A stretch of DNA of 64,000 nt, taken from T1Sed10-7 sp047921175. GTDB taxonomy: Bacteria > Actinomycetota > Nitriliruptoria > Nitriliruptorales > Nitriliruptoraceae. The notes beneath the pieces are model-generated. The model did not search any database and was not told where the DNA came from. It saw nothing but the letters and a program-made list of their open reading frames with translations. The stretch is from assembly GCA_047921175.1 (NCBI GenBank), contig JBLRWQ010000005.1, positions 5,812 to 69,811 on the forward strand. Direction: 5' to 3'. The translations under genes and the position numbers were made by a program. How positions within the stretch are numbered: the first letter of the stretch is position 1; each line of letters begins with the position of its first letter. Of the stretch, positions 8,329 through 20,753 are shown one piece after another.

Positions 8329-8909
8329 CGGACCTGGTCGAGCAGCTCGTCGAGGTTGGGGGCGCTGAGCTCCCCGACGTAGCGGGCGACCAGCTGACCG
8401 TCGCGGTCGAACACCGCCGTGGTCGGCATGCCCCGCCCGCCCACGGCGAAGGCCACGTCCCCGTCGAGGTCGTGGATCGTGGTGAAGTCGATCCCGAACT
8501 CCTCGATGAACGCCTCCCCGTCCTCGAAGCGGTCGAGGTGGTCGATGCCGAGGAAGGCGATGTCCGGGTTCGCGTCACGGGCCTCCAGCAGCAGCGGCAT
8601 CTCGGCCCGGCACGGCCCGCACCAGCTGGCGAAGATGTTGACCAGTGTCGGGCGGCCGGCCTCCGCCTGGGCGGCGATGTAGGCCGCCGCCTCCGGCCAG
8701 CCACCGGACACCAACCGGTCGCCGCGCTGGGGCACCACCGCCGGCGCCTCGACCGCGAAGACGTCCACCCCGTCGTCGGCAGGGACGCGGGGGGCGTCGG
8801 GACCGGGGGCTGCGCCGAAGTCGACCACCTCGGTGCCGCCACAGGCGGCCACGAGCACGGCGACCAGCAGCGTCGCCACGACGACGAGCAGGCGGCGCGG
8901 GACGGGCAC
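8325..8909 (-). CDS. TlpA-like thioredoxin-fold lipoprotein
   Basis: From the GTG at 8909 the 194-aa product has a lipoprotein signal (VPVPRRLLVVVATLLVAVL) with lipobox VAAC at Cys23. A TlpA/ResA-type thioredoxin domain follows: TLVNIFASWCGPCRAEMPLL holds the CGPC redox centre, and GMPTTAVFDRDGQLVARYVG holds the cis-Pro. It is expected outside the membrane, acting on thiols in cytochrome maturation or envelope disulfide reduction. Longer in-frame starts would run through unlikely sequence and break the signal. It overlaps the hydrolase gene by 4 bases and lies 106 bases after the aminotransferase. Confidence 0.88.
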   Translation of the reverse strand: MPVPRRLLVVVATLLVAVLVAACGGTEVVDFGAAPGPDAPRVPADDGVDVFAVEAPAVVPQRGDRLVSGGWPEAAAYIAAQAEAGRPTLVNIFASWCGPCRAEMPLLLEARDANPDIAFLGIDHLDRFEDGEAFIEEFGIDFTTIHDLDGDVAFAVGGRGMPTTAVFDRDGQLVARYVGELSAPNLDELLDQVR

Positions 8910-9015
8910 ACGGACTCCGGGGTCTCGAGGTCGGCGAGGTGCCGCCAAGGTACCCAGCCCGTCGGTGCCGCCGGCGGGCGACGGCGGCCGGTGTCGCCGG
9001 GCCGGACCAGCCGGC

Positions 9016-10104
9016 TCAGGCCCGGCTCGGCACCTCGGCCAGCACGTCCCCGGAGGCCTCCAGGACCGCGTCGACCTCCGCCGGGGTGCCCACGGTGATG
9101 CGCACCTGCGCATCGAGGCCGTAGGGCGCGAGCGCTCGGACCCCGATCCCCCGCTCGGCGTAGGCGGCCACCACCGGCCCCGCCGGGCAGCCGAGCTCCA
9201 CGGTCACGAAGTTGCCGAGCCCCGCGGTCAGCGGCACCCCGAGCGCCCGCAGCCCGGCCGCGAGGCGGTCGCGACCGGCCAGGGTCCCGGCCACGGTCGC
9301 GGCGAGGTGGTCGGCGTCCCCCAGGGCGGCCAGTGCGGCGGCCTGGGCGGGTGCGGCCAGGTTGAACCGGGGTCGGCGGCCGTCGACCGCCGCGACCAGG
9401 TCGACCGGGCCGGTCAGGGCCCCGATGCGGTGACCGGCGAGCGCGTACGCCTTGGAGAACGTCGTCACGACCGCGATCCGCGGGTGGTCGAGGTCGAGGT
9501 CGGCGGTCCGGGCGTAGCCGGCGTGGCCGGAGGCGACGTGGTGGTAGGCCTCGTCGACGACCAGGGTGACGTCCGGCGGCAGGCCGGCTGCCAGGACCCG
9601 CAGCCCGTCGGCATCGAGGTGCGACCCGGTGGGGTTGGCCGGGTTGTCGAGCACGACCACGCGGGTGCGCGGCGTGACCGCGGCGAGCAGCGCCTCGGGA
9701 TCACGGGCGTAGCCGTCGGTGTCCCCGCTCGCGCCGGGCCCGACCGGCACCTCGACCAGGCGTGCGCCTGCGGTCGCGGTGGCCAGCCGGTAGACGATGA
9801 AGGCACGCTCGTAGGTCACCACCTCGGCGTCCGCGTGGCCGGCGCAGCAGGCGGCGATCAGGTCCATCAGCACCGCGGCGGAGCCGTTGCCGACCATGAC
9901 GTTCCCGACGGGCACGCCGTCGGCGCGCGCGAGGGCGGCTCGCAGCGCGACGCTGGCGTCGTCCGGGTAACGGTGCGCCTCCGCGGCAGCGGCCGCAGCC
10001 GCCTCGACCGCGGCCGGGGACGGGCCGAAGGGGGACTCGTTGGAGGACAGCCGGATCCGCATCCCCGGTGGGGGACCGACCGCGGCCCCGGCGGCCAGGC
10101 TCAC
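9016..10104 (-). CDS. Histidinol-phosphate aminotransferase-like PLP enzyme
   Basis: The 362-aa fold-type I aminotransferase of the HisC subgroup has LSSNESPFGPSPA, VGNGSAAVL, the PLP-contact LDNPANPTG, LVVDEAY (Asp184) and TTFSKAYALAGHRIG with Lys218 as the Schiff-base lysine. HisC interconverts histidinol phosphate and imidazole-acetol phosphate; close relatives act on aromatic or other amino acids. No other his gene is near, so the substrate is open. The GTG start overlaps the TGA of the GroES-like gene (GTGA), placing it in the dtxR-led minus-strand operon. Confidence 0.8.
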   Translation of the reverse strand: MSLAAGAAVGPPPGMRIRLSSNESPFGPSPAAVEAAAAAAAEAHRYPDDASVALRAALARADGVPVGNVMVGNGSAAVLMDLIAACCAGHADAEVVTYERAFIVYRLATATAGARLVEVPVGPGASGDTDGYARDPEALLAAVTPRTRVVVLDNPANPTGSHLDADGLRVLAAGLPPDVTLVVDEAYHHVASGHAGYARTADLDLDHPRIAVVTTFSKAYALAGHRIGALTGPVDLVAAVDGRRPRFNLAAPAQAAALAALGDADHLAATVAGTLAGRDRLAAGLRALGVPLTAGLGNFVTVELGCPAGPVVAAYAERGIGVRALAPYGLDAQVRITVGTPAEVDAVLEASGDVLAEVPSRA

Positions 10105-10439
10105 AGGTACAGCCCCGTGGCGTTCTCGGCCTCGTGGGAGGCGACCGCATGCACGTCCCGCTCGCGGACGATCAGGTACGGCTCACCCTGGACGTCCACC
10201 TCGATCGCGTCCTCGGGGAGGTACAGCACCTCGTCACCCGGCGAGATCTGCCGCACGTTGGGGCCGACGCCGATGGTGAGGCCCCAGATGCCCTTGCGGT
10301 CCACGGACCGGGCGGTGGCGGGGATCACGATGCCACCGCGGGTGCGGCGTTCGGCGTCCCCCGGTGGGGCGACCAGCACGCGGTCGCCGAGCACGACGAC
10401 GCTGCGACGGTCCGGTCCGGGGTCCTCGAGAGCGCTCAT
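10101..10439 (-). CDS. GroES-like co-chaperonin family protein
   Basis: The 112-aa protein shows the chaperonin-10 fold signature: VVVLGDRVLVAPPGDAERRTRGGIVIP (mobile-loop region), GLTIGVGPNVRQISPGDEVLYLPEDA and YLIVRERDVHAV. It has a short extra N-terminus and a longer C-terminus than typical GroES, and no groEL lies beside it. It may be a divergent paralogue with a specialised client. The start is the ATG at 10439. The stop overlaps the aminotransferase start. Confidence 0.8.
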   Translation of the reverse strand: MSALEDPGPDRRSVVVLGDRVLVAPPGDAERRTRGGIVIPATARSVDRKGIWGLTIGVGPNVRQISPGDEVLYLPEDAIEVDVQGEPYLIVRERDVHAVASHEAENATGLYL

Positions 10440-10483
10440 GGCCGCCACGGTAGCGGCCGGCGAGAGCCAGGCCTCGGCCGGGG

Positions 10484-11173
10484 TCAGCGGGGCGCGACGT
10501 AGGTGTGCGCAGCCACGTGCGGCGGGAGCGCCGCGTCGTGGCGGGCGCCGGCGACCTGGACCCAGCCCCGCTCGATGCGCTGCACCTCGGCGTCCTTGCC
10601 GGGCACGAAGCCGCAGCTCTCGAGCACCTGCAGGGCCTCGTCGTCGCCCTCCAGGGTCTCCGTGATGCGCAGCACCTGGACCGGCCCGACCGGTGCGTCG
10701 GCGAGGAGCACGGCGTCGGGGTGCTCCGGGGCGTTGCGCGACCCCGGGATCGGGTTCCCGTGCGGGCAGGTGCCGGGATCGCCCAGCAGGTCGATGAGCC
10801 GGGCCTCCACGTCCCCCGAGACCACGCCCTCCCAGCGTTCGGCCTCGTGGTGGACCTTCCACCACTCGAGCCCGATCACGTCCGCGAGCAGACGCTCCGT
10901 CAGCCGGTGGCGGCGCACCGCCGTGGTGGCGCGCTCGATGCCGGCCCCGGTCAGCGCGACGATGCCGTCGTCCTCACGCCGCGCCGTCCCGGCCGCCTCG
11001 AGCCGGTCGATCGCCGCTGCCACCGCGGCATCGTCGACGGGGAGCCGGTCGATCACCTCCCGCTCGTCGGCCACGGTCCCGGCGAGGTGGTGCTCGAGCA
11101 GGATCTCGAGCACCTCGGTCCGTAGGCTGTCGACGAGCGGGGCCGCGGGTGGGGAGCCGAGGACGGTGGACAC
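10484..11173 (-). CDS. DtxR/IdeR-family metal-dependent transcriptional regulator
   Basis: This 229-aa protein has a winged-helix N-domain (VIDRLPVDDAAVAAAIDRLEAAG, REDDGIVALTGAG). The DtxR dimerisation/metal domain follows: RRHRLTERLLADVIGLEWWKVHHEAERWEGVVSGDVEARL, then CPHGNPIPG, the family hallmark. An SH3-like C-domain (VLRITETLEGDDEALQVLESCGFVPG) completes it. DtxR proteins bind Fe2+ or Mn2+ and repress uptake genes. The start is the GTG at 11173 after a GGAGG. It diverges from the Fe3+ ATPase gene, with a DtxR-like box between them, so it probably controls both and possibly itself. Confidence 0.93.
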   Translation of the reverse strand: MSTVLGSPPAAPLVDSLRTEVLEILLEHHLAGTVADEREVIDRLPVDDAAVAAAIDRLEAAGTARREDDGIVALTGAGIERATTAVRRHRLTERLLADVIGLEWWKVHHEAERWEGVVSGDVEARLIDLLGDPGTCPHGNPIPGSRNAPEHPDAVLLADAPVGPVQVLRITETLEGDDEALQVLESCGFVPGKDAEVQRIERGWVQVAGARHDAALPPHVAAHTYVAPR

Positions 11174-11228
11174 GGGGACCTCCGGGCCTGGGACGTGGGA
11201 GCGGGCCGGACGGGAGCGACCTGACGAG

Positions 11229-11247
11229 GAAGGGTAGCCTAACCTGC
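11229..11247. promoter_or_regulatory. Predicted DtxR/IdeR box between dtxR-like gene and ABC ATPase
   Basis: GAAGGGTAGCCTAACCTGC matches the known DtxR/IdeR consensus TTAGGTTAGCCTAACCTAA at 14 of 19 positions, with the central TAGCCTAACCT intact. It lies 56 bases upstream of the regulator start and 74 bases upstream of the ATPase start, so one site could repress both divergent promoters. Confidence 0.75.
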
Positions 11248-11320
11248 GCGGTCCGCCGCAGGTCCGTCCGACCTGGTTCCCTGGGGCCGTGGGTCCCCGA
11301 TCACGAGCACTGGAGCCGAG

Positions 11321-12397
11321 GTGGTGGCAGGCGAGCGGGTCGCGCTGCGCTGCCAGGGGCTGGTCAAGCGCTACGGCGGCACGGTGGCCGTCGACCGCGT
11401 CGACCTGACGGTCCCCCGCGGCGGCCTGACCGCGCTGCTCGGGCCGTCCGGCTGTGGCAAGACCACGGTGCTGCGCCTGGTGGCCGGGCTGCTGGATCCC
11501 GACGCCGGCACGATCGAGATCGACGGGCAGGTGGTGACCGGTCCCGGGACCGCCGTCCCCCCGGAACGGCGCAACGTCGGGATGGTGTTCCAGGACTACG
11601 CGCTGTTCCCGCACCTGAGCGTGGCCCGCAACGTGGCCTACGGGTTGCGGGCCCTGCCGAGGGCGGCGCGGCCGGCGCGGGTCGCCGAGGCCCTCGACCT
11701 GGTCGGCCTGGAGGCGCTCGGTGACCGGCTGCCGACCCAGCTGTCCGGGGGCCAGCAGCAGCGGGTCGCCCTGGCGCGCGCGCTCGCTCCGGAGCCGGAC
11801 CTGATCCTGCTCGACGAGCCCTTCTCGAACCTGGATGCCTCGCTCCGGGCGACCGTCCGGGAGGAGGTGCGGGCGATCCTCAAGGCCGCCGAGCAGACCG
11901 CGGTCTTCGTGACCCACGACCAGGAGGAGGCGCTGTCGCTGGCCGACGAGGTCGCGGTCATGCAGGAGGGCCGGGTCCACCAGGTGGCGCCGCCCCAGGT
12001 GCTCTACACCCAGCCGGCCACCCGGTTCGTCGCCGAGTTCGTGGGTGAGGCGGACGTCCTGCCCGGCACCCGGGCCGGCCGCTACCTGGTGGACACCCCG
12101 ATCGGACGCCTCCCCGCCGATCGGGCGCTCCGGGCCGGTGAGGTCACCGTCGTGATCCGTCCGGAGGCACTCACGGTCCGTGCCGACGCGGACGGGCCGG
12201 GGGTGGTGACGGGCCTGAGCTACTTCGGCCACGACCAGCTCGTCACCGTCGAGGTGGCGGGCGGGCACCGGCTGCGGTCGCGGCGGGGACCGGCGCTGGA
12301 CCTCGACCGGGGGGACCGGGTCCGCCTCGAGGTCGTGGGGCCCGTGGTCGCCTTCGATCAGGATGCGTCCGTGGCGGCGGCGCTCACCACCGCCTGA
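11321..12397 (+). CDS. Fe3+ ABC transporter ATP-binding protein (FbpC-like)
   Basis: The 358-aa ABC ATPase has Walker A GPSGCGKTT (residues 41-49), Q-loop VGMVFQDYALFPHLSV, signature LSGGQQQRVALARAL, Walker B LILLDEPFSNLD and H-loop VFVTHDQEEAL. A C-terminal TOBE-type regulatory domain follows (VVIRPEALTVRADADG). This architecture fits the FbpC/PotA subgroup; iron is inferred from the DtxR box and from the binding protein encoded 3 kb away. It is convergent with the permease gene (18-base gap), so the transporter is split into two transcripts. Start GTG 11321 or 11324. Confidence 0.9.
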   Translation: MVAGERVALRCQGLVKRYGGTVAVDRVDLTVPRGGLTALLGPSGCGKTTVLRLVAGLLDPDAGTIEIDGQVVTGPGTAVPPERRNVGMVFQDYALFPHLSVARNVAYGLRALPRAARPARVAEALDLVGLEALGDRLPTQLSGGQQQRVALARALAPEPDLILLDEPFSNLDASLRATVREEVRAILKAAEQTAVFVTHDQEEALSLADEVAVMQEGRVHQVAPPQVLYTQPATRFVAEFVGEADVLPGTRAGRYLVDTPIGRLPADRALRAGEVTVVIRPEALTVRADADGPGVVTGLSYFGHDQLVTVEVAGGHRLRSRRGPALDLDRGDRVRLEVVGPVVAFDQDASVAAALTTA

Positions 12398-12415
12398 CCG
12401 GAGCCGGTCCGGGCC

Positions 12416-14047
12416 TCAGCGCTCGCGTCGCTCCCGGATCCTGGCCACGGCCAGCGGCACGGAGCCGAGCAGGATGAGCAGGAGCGCCGGAACGGCGGCA
12501 CGGGTGTAGAAGGCCTCCTCGGTCGCGGACCAGATCCGGGTGGCCAGCGTGTCGTAGCCGGTGGGGGCCAGGAGCAGGGTGGCGGGGAGCTCCTTGAGGG
12601 CCGTCAGGAACACCAGGGCGCCGCCGGCGACCGCGCCACGACGGGCGAGCGGCAGGGTGACGCGCCCCAGGGTGGCCATCCGGCTGCCACCGAGCACCCG
12701 CGATGCCGCCTCGACGTTGGGGTTGACCTGGAGCAGCGTGGTGCGGATCGTCCCGACCGCCTGCGGCAGGAACAGCACGACGTACGCGAAGACCAGCATC
12801 GCCAGGGTCTGGTACAGCGGGGTGGCGAGACGGATGCCGACGAACACGAGCGCCAGCGCGACCACGATGCCGGGCAGGGCGTAGCCGGTGAACGAGGCGC
12901 GCTCGACCAGCCGTGCGATCCGCGACGGCGAGCGGGCGGCCCAGATCGCGACCGGGAGCGCCGCCGCGACCGCGGCGAGTGCACCGAGCCCGGCAGCCAG
13001 GATGCTGCGGCCGGCGGGCCCGAGCGCCGGGTTGAGCTGCTCGCCCGCCTGGAGGCCCCGGACCAGCCAGTAGACGACCACGGTCACCGGCGTGACCAGC
13101 CCGAGGGTGACGACCACGGTGCACAGCGCCGCAGCCGGCCAGCGCCAGGCACGCAGGGGCACCGGCGGCAGCGCCCGGGTGGGGCCCCGCGCGCCGAACT
13201 GGCCACCCCGGTCGCGGGCGATGCGGGCCTCGGCCACGATGACGGCCACCGTCATCCCGACCAGCAGCAGCCCCAGCAGCGCGGCCGGTGCCCGGTCGAA
13301 GGCGGACCGGTACTGCAGGTACAGCCCCCGGGTGAAGGTCGAGTAGCGCAGGATCGAGACGGCACCGAAGTCGCTGAACACGTACAGCAGCACCAGCAGC
13401 CCGCCGGCCGCCACCGACGCCCGCAGCTGCGGCACGGTGACCTGCAGGAACGTGCGCAGCGGTCCCTTGCCGAGCAGGCGGCTGGCCTCCTCCAGCGACG
13501 GGTCGATCCCACGCAGGCCGGCCTGGACGGTGAGCAGCACGTAGGGGTAGCTGAACAGGGTCAGGGCGACGAAGGCACCCCAGAAGCCGTACGGGCTCGG
13601 TGGCACGACCCCGAGCCACTCCTCCACCAGCCCGCCACGGGCGAAGGCACCCACCAGCGCGAAGGCGCCGACGTAGGTCGGGATCACGAGCGGCAGACCG
13701 GTCGCGATCGCGAAGAAGCGCCGGGCCGGCAGGTCGCTGCGGGTGGTCAGCCACGCCAACGGGACGGACAGGAGCACGCTCGCCAGCGTCACGCTGGCGC
13801 CGAGCAGCAGCGTGCGGCCGGCGAGCCGCAGCGTGGCGCCATCGGTCGCGAGCTCGAGCATGCGGGCCGGGGGCAGCTCCGCCGCCGCGACCACGAGGTA
13901 GACCGCGGGCAGCAGCATCGCCGCGGCGACCAGGAGCGCCGGGACCCACACGGCCGGATGGACCCCGGCAAGGCGCCGCGCGCCCGGTCCCGCGGGGGGG
14001 CCGGACGGAGGGGGTGTCGGTGCTGGACCGACCGGGGCGACGCTCAT
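12416..14047 (-). CDS. Fe3+ ABC transporter permease, fused double domain (FbpB-like)
   Basis: This 543-aa integral membrane protein holds two copies of the binding-protein-dependent transport inner-membrane domain. Copy one has SVTLASVLLSVPLAWLTTRSD and EEASRLLGKGPLRTFLQVTVP (EAA loop). Copy two has ALAAVAAALPVAIWAARSP and VEAASRVLGGSRMATLGRVTLP (second EAA loop). About twelve hydrophobic segments are visible. Such fused permeases are typical of FbpB/CysT-type iron importers. It starts 43 bases after the binding-protein stop, in the same operon. The N-terminus is Pro-rich. Confidence 0.92.
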   Translation of the reverse strand: MSVAPVGPAPTPPPSGPPAGPGARRLAGVHPAVWVPALLVAAAMLLPAVYLVVAAAELPPARMLELATDGATLRLAGRTLLLGASVTLASVLLSVPLAWLTTRSDLPARRFFAIATGLPLVIPTYVGAFALVGAFARGGLVEEWLGVVPPSPYGFWGAFVALTLFSYPYVLLTVQAGLRGIDPSLEEASRLLGKGPLRTFLQVTVPQLRASVAAGGLLVLLYVFSDFGAVSILRYSTFTRGLYLQYRSAFDRAPAALLGLLLVGMTVAVIVAEARIARDRGGQFGARGPTRALPPVPLRAWRWPAAALCTVVVTLGLVTPVTVVVYWLVRGLQAGEQLNPALGPAGRSILAAGLGALAAVAAALPVAIWAARSPSRIARLVERASFTGYALPGIVVALALVFVGIRLATPLYQTLAMLVFAYVVLFLPQAVGTIRTTLLQVNPNVEAASRVLGGSRMATLGRVTLPLARRGAVAGGALVFLTALKELPATLLLAPTGYDTLATRIWSATEEAFYTRAAVPALLLILLGSVPLAVARIRERRER

Positions 14048-14090
14048 CGCGGCCGCACGCTACCGGCGGGTCCGACCCGTGGACCGACGC

Positions 14091-15179
14091 TCACCGGAGC
14101 GCACCGACCTCCAGGAGCAGCTGCAGGGTGCCCTGCAGGTCCTCGAGGTTCGAGAGGTCCACGTCGGGCGGGTCGATCTCCGCCAGGCTCGGCAGGGCCG
14201 GTGCCTCGATGCCGTCCCGGACGGGGAACTCGACCGTGTTCGCGTTCTGGCCGAAGTACACCTGGACCTCGTCGCTGAGCAGGTAGCGCACCAGCTCGAA
14301 GGCCGCCTCCGCTGCCTCGCTGCTGGCGAGCACACCGACCCCGGCGATGTTGACCAGCCCACCGATGTCGCCGGGGAGGTAGTGGTTGGCGACGGGGAAG
14401 TCGGGGTCCTCGGCCAGGAAGCGGTAGAGGTAGTAGTGGTTGGTGATGCCGACCTCCACCTCGCCGCGGGAGACCGCCTCGACGATGCCGGTGTTGTTGG
14501 GGAACTCCACCGCACCGTTGGCGACCATGCCCTCCAGCCACGCCCGCGCGACGTCATCGCCCTCGGCGACGCGCATCGCGGTGAGGAAGGCCTGGAAGGA
14601 GCCGTTGGTCGGGGCCCAGCCGACCCGGCCCGCCCAGGCGGGATCGGTCAGGTCGAACACGGAGTCCGGCAGCTCCGCCGTCGGCACCTGGTCGGTGTTG
14701 TAGGCCAGCACACGGACCCGGCCGGTCGTGCCGACCCACTGACCCTGCCGCGATCGCAGGAGCGGATCGACGACGTCGAGGATGTCCGGCGGCAGCTCGG
14801 TCAGCAACCCCTGCGCCTGCAGGGCACCGAGCGCCCCGGCGTCCTGCGCGAAGTAGACGTCCGCCGGGCTGTTCGCCCCTTCCTCCACGATGGTCGCCGC
14901 GAGCTCCGCGGTGTCGCCGTAACGGACCGCCACCTCGATGCCCGTGGCCTCGGTGAAGTCGTCGAAGAGGAACCCGACGAGGTCCTCGTTGCGGCCGGAG
15001 TAGACGGTGATCGGTCCCTCGGCGGTGGCGTCGTGGTCAGCGCCGTCGTCGGCCCCACCGCCGATCGGCGCCTCGCCGGGGTCGTCCGCCGTCCCGTCGC
15101 TGCCGCAGGCGGTCAGCAGGAGCGCTCCGGCGGTCAGGGCGAGCAGCGCACGGCGCGTGGATCGGGGAAGGGAGCGCAC
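14091..15179 (-). CDS. Iron ABC transporter substrate-binding lipoprotein (FbpA-like)
   Basis: The 362-aa protein has a lipoprotein signal (RRALLALTAGALLLTAC; lipobox Cys25) and an acidic linker. The type-II periplasmic-binding fold begins ITVYSGRNEDLVGFLFDDF, the usual FbpA opening. The paired tyrosines in NHYYLYRFLAED match the Fe3+-ligand YY motif of FbpA proteins, and a third Tyr lies in YFGQNANTVEFPV. It would deliver ferric iron to the permease encoded directly downstream. The GTG start follows GGAGG. A DtxR-like box lies about 120 bases upstream. Confidence 0.92.
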   Translation of the reverse strand: MRSLPRSTRRALLALTAGALLLTACGSDGTADDPGEAPIGGGADDGADHDATAEGPITVYSGRNEDLVGFLFDDFTEATGIEVAVRYGDTAELAATIVEEGANSPADVYFAQDAGALGALQAQGLLTELPPDILDVVDPLLRSRQGQWVGTTGRVRVLAYNTDQVPTAELPDSVFDLTDPAWAGRVGWAPTNGSFQAFLTAMRVAEGDDVARAWLEGMVANGAVEFPNNTGIVEAVSRGEVEVGITNHYYLYRFLAEDPDFPVANHYLPGDIGGLVNIAGVGVLASSEAAEAAFELVRYLLSDEVQVYFGQNANTVEFPVRDGIEAPALPSLAEIDPPDVDLSNLEDLQGTLQLLLEVGALR

Positions 15180-15299
15180 GGGGGCCTCCGGGGTCGCGGG
15201 AGCACGCGAGGGGGGAGCGGTCGCGGAGCGGTGGACGGGACGCCCACATCACGTGTTCGGCGAACGTAACCGGTAGCGTCCGGCCCCGTGAACCGTGAT

Positions 15300-15318
15300 G
15301 TAGGTTCGCCTAAGCTGA
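15300..15318. promoter_or_regulatory. Predicted DtxR/IdeR box upstream of the iron-binding lipoprotein gene
   Basis: GTAGGTTCGCCTAAGCTGA matches the DtxR/IdeR consensus TTAGGTTAGCCTAACCTAA at 15 of 19 positions. It lies in the 291-base gap between the divergent binding-protein gene (start 15179) and isocitrate dehydrogenase (start 15471), 121 bases from the former. Repression of the binding protein-permease operon by the nearby DtxR-like protein is the simplest reading. The rest of the gap shows no other clear element. Confidence 0.7.
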
Positions 15319-15470
15319 CGAGCGTTTAGCGCACGCACGAGGTGTCGCGGCGCGACCGCGCCGGTGGCGAGACGCGGCACTGCAGCGAGTAGCGTGCCCG
15401 GTGCCGGGTCAGGCCGCGACCTGACCGCGATCGCCCCGACGACCAGCCGCCGACAGGGACCGGACCACCG

Positions 15471-17738
<2,268 letters not shown>

Positions 17739-17765
17739 GCTGCCACCAGGGGCCGAGGAGGGGCG

Positions 17766-18221
17766 ATGTCCACGGGAGCGCCACCGGCCTACGCCTGGGA
17801 CTGGGTCGCACGGCAACGGTTGGTCTGGCGGGACGCGCGGGCGCGGCTGGCCGCGACCCGCGGACCCGTCGGCGCCCGCTACGCCGCGGTCCAGGACCGG
17901 GCTGACGTCCTGCCCCTGCTGCGTGCGGACTACCCCACCGACGCCGAGGTCCGTCGGGCCCTCCACGGGGCGATCGCCGAGGTGGCGTTCGGTGGCCGGA
18001 CCGACGTGCCCTTCGCGCAGCTGGGGTTCCGGTCCGCACCGCGGGGGCTGCGCTGGTGGTGGACCGCGGTGACCGGCGAGGAACTCGACCGGCCCCGACC
18101 TCGTGCAGATGCTCAGGCACCGACCGGGCCACGCCAGCTGCGCCTGCCCGAGCTCGCGGAGCTGGACCCCCAGCCGGCGCTGGACGACGTGGCCGAGGGC
18201 TACGGCGACCGCGCCCGGTGA
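17766..18221 (+). CDS. Hypothetical protein, 151 aa
   Basis: I do not recognise this product. It begins with an Arg/Trp-rich segment (YAWDWVARQRLVWRDARARL) and has a helical middle (EVRRALHGAIAEVAFGG) and a WWW stretch (GLRWWWTAVTGEEL). The C-terminal tail is acidic and Pro-rich. No signal peptide or membrane segment is visible. A GAGGAGG precedes the ATG at 17766, and codon use matches its neighbours. It lies 27 bases after isocitrate dehydrogenase and may be cotranscribed with it. Confidence 0.6.
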   Translation: MSTGAPPAYAWDWVARQRLVWRDARARLAATRGPVGARYAAVQDRADVLPLLRADYPTDAEVRRALHGAIAEVAFGGRTDVPFAQLGFRSAPRGLRWWWTAVTGEELDRPRPRADAQAPTGPRQLRLPELAELDPQPALDDVAEGYGDRAR

Positions 18222-18293
18222 CGTCCGCCGGACCCTGCCACACCCGCATCGGGTGCGGTGAGCCAGGGGTGGGAACAGCACCGAAGGGCCTGC

Positions 18294-19358
18294 ATGGAGA
18301 CCGAGACCTCGCCGCCGACCCCTCCCGAGACGCCCCAGGGCGTCGCCGCGGCGCCACCTCACCGCGGTGAGGTGCTGCGCTCCGCACCGACGGGTGACCG
18401 CCAGCCCGGGGTACCGCTGGCACGCGCCGCGATCCGACGCGTCCTCACCCGCCTGTTCGGCCCGCCACCCTTCGATCCGGACGCGGACCCCGGCGACCCG
18501 GGCCTGACGGGACCCGGATCGGCGTCGTGGATCGTGATCGGGGAGCCGGCCGCGATCGCGGGCGGGCTCCGCGGGCTCCTGGTCCAGCTGGCGCATCCGC
18601 TCGCCATGGCCGGGGTCCACGACCACTCCGCCTTCCGTGCGGACCCGCTCGGGCGGCTCCAGCGGACCTCGGCGTACGTGACCACCTCGACGTTCGGGTC
18701 GACCCGGGAGGCGCTGCGGGTCGCACGCCGGGTCCGGGCCGTGCACCCCCGGGTGCAGGGCACCGCGCCCGACGGCCGGCCCTACCGCGCGGACGACCCC
18801 CGGCTGCTGACCTGGGTCTCGATCGCGCTGACCTCCTCGTTCCTCGCCGGCCACCGCCAGTGGGCGCCGACCACGCTCACCCGCCAGGACGAGGACGCCT
18901 TCGTCGCGCAGCAGTCACGCATCAGCGCCCTGCTCGACCCGCGGGTCGATCTTCCGGCGCTGGAGCGTGACCCCCACGCCCAGGCGGCCCTGCGCGCCGG
19001 CGAGCTCCCGCTGCCGATGGTCGACGACGGCACGCTGCCCTCCACGGTGGCCGAGCTCGACGACGTCCTCGCGAGCTTCCACCACGAGCTCGGCATCACC
19101 CACCAGGCACGTGAGGCGCTCGCCTTCCTGCGCCGGCCCCCCATCCCACCGGCCGCCCGGGGTGGCTACCGGTCCCTGCTCACCGGCGCGCTCGGCTCCC
19201 TCGACGCCGACCTCCAGGACGCGCTGGAGCTCGGCTGGTCGCCGGTCCGGGCCCGTGCCGCCGTCACCCAGGCCGGGCTCACCCTGTCCCTGATGCGCAC
19301 GATGGTCGGCACCTCGCCGTCGCTGCGCGCCGCACGCGCCCGGGCCGAGGCGGTGTAG
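18294..19358 (+). CDS. DUF2236 / MpaB-like oxygenase family protein
   Basis: From the ATG at 18294 (AAGGG five bases before it) the product is 354 aa; a GTG at 18258 is an alternative start. It matches the DUF2236 / latex-clearing-protein-like family: GEPAAIAGGLRGLLVQLAHPLAMAGVHDHS, RLQRTSAYVTTSTFGST, VHPRVQGTAPDGRPYRADDPRLLTWV and PLPMVDDGTLPST. Family members include rubber oxygenase Lcp (haem b) and MpaB; the conserved HxxxxxGVxxHS-like region is visible. No signal peptide is obvious. The substrate is unknown. It sits 11 bases ahead of inositol-3-phosphate synthase. Confidence 0.85.
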   Translation: METETSPPTPPETPQGVAAAPPHRGEVLRSAPTGDRQPGVPLARAAIRRVLTRLFGPPPFDPDADPGDPGLTGPGSASWIVIGEPAAIAGGLRGLLVQLAHPLAMAGVHDHSAFRADPLGRLQRTSAYVTTSTFGSTREALRVARRVRAVHPRVQGTAPDGRPYRADDPRLLTWVSIALTSSFLAGHRQWAPTTLTRQDEDAFVAQQSRISALLDPRVDLPALERDPHAQAALRAGELPLPMVDDGTLPSTVAELDDVLASFHHELGITHQAREALAFLRRPPIPPAARGGYRSLLTGALGSLDADLQDALELGWSPVRARAAVTQAGLTLSLMRTMVGTSPSLRAARARAEAV

Positions 19359-19369
19359 CGTGCTGGGGG

Positions 19370-20746
<1,377 letters not shown>

Positions 20747-20753
20747 CACCGAG

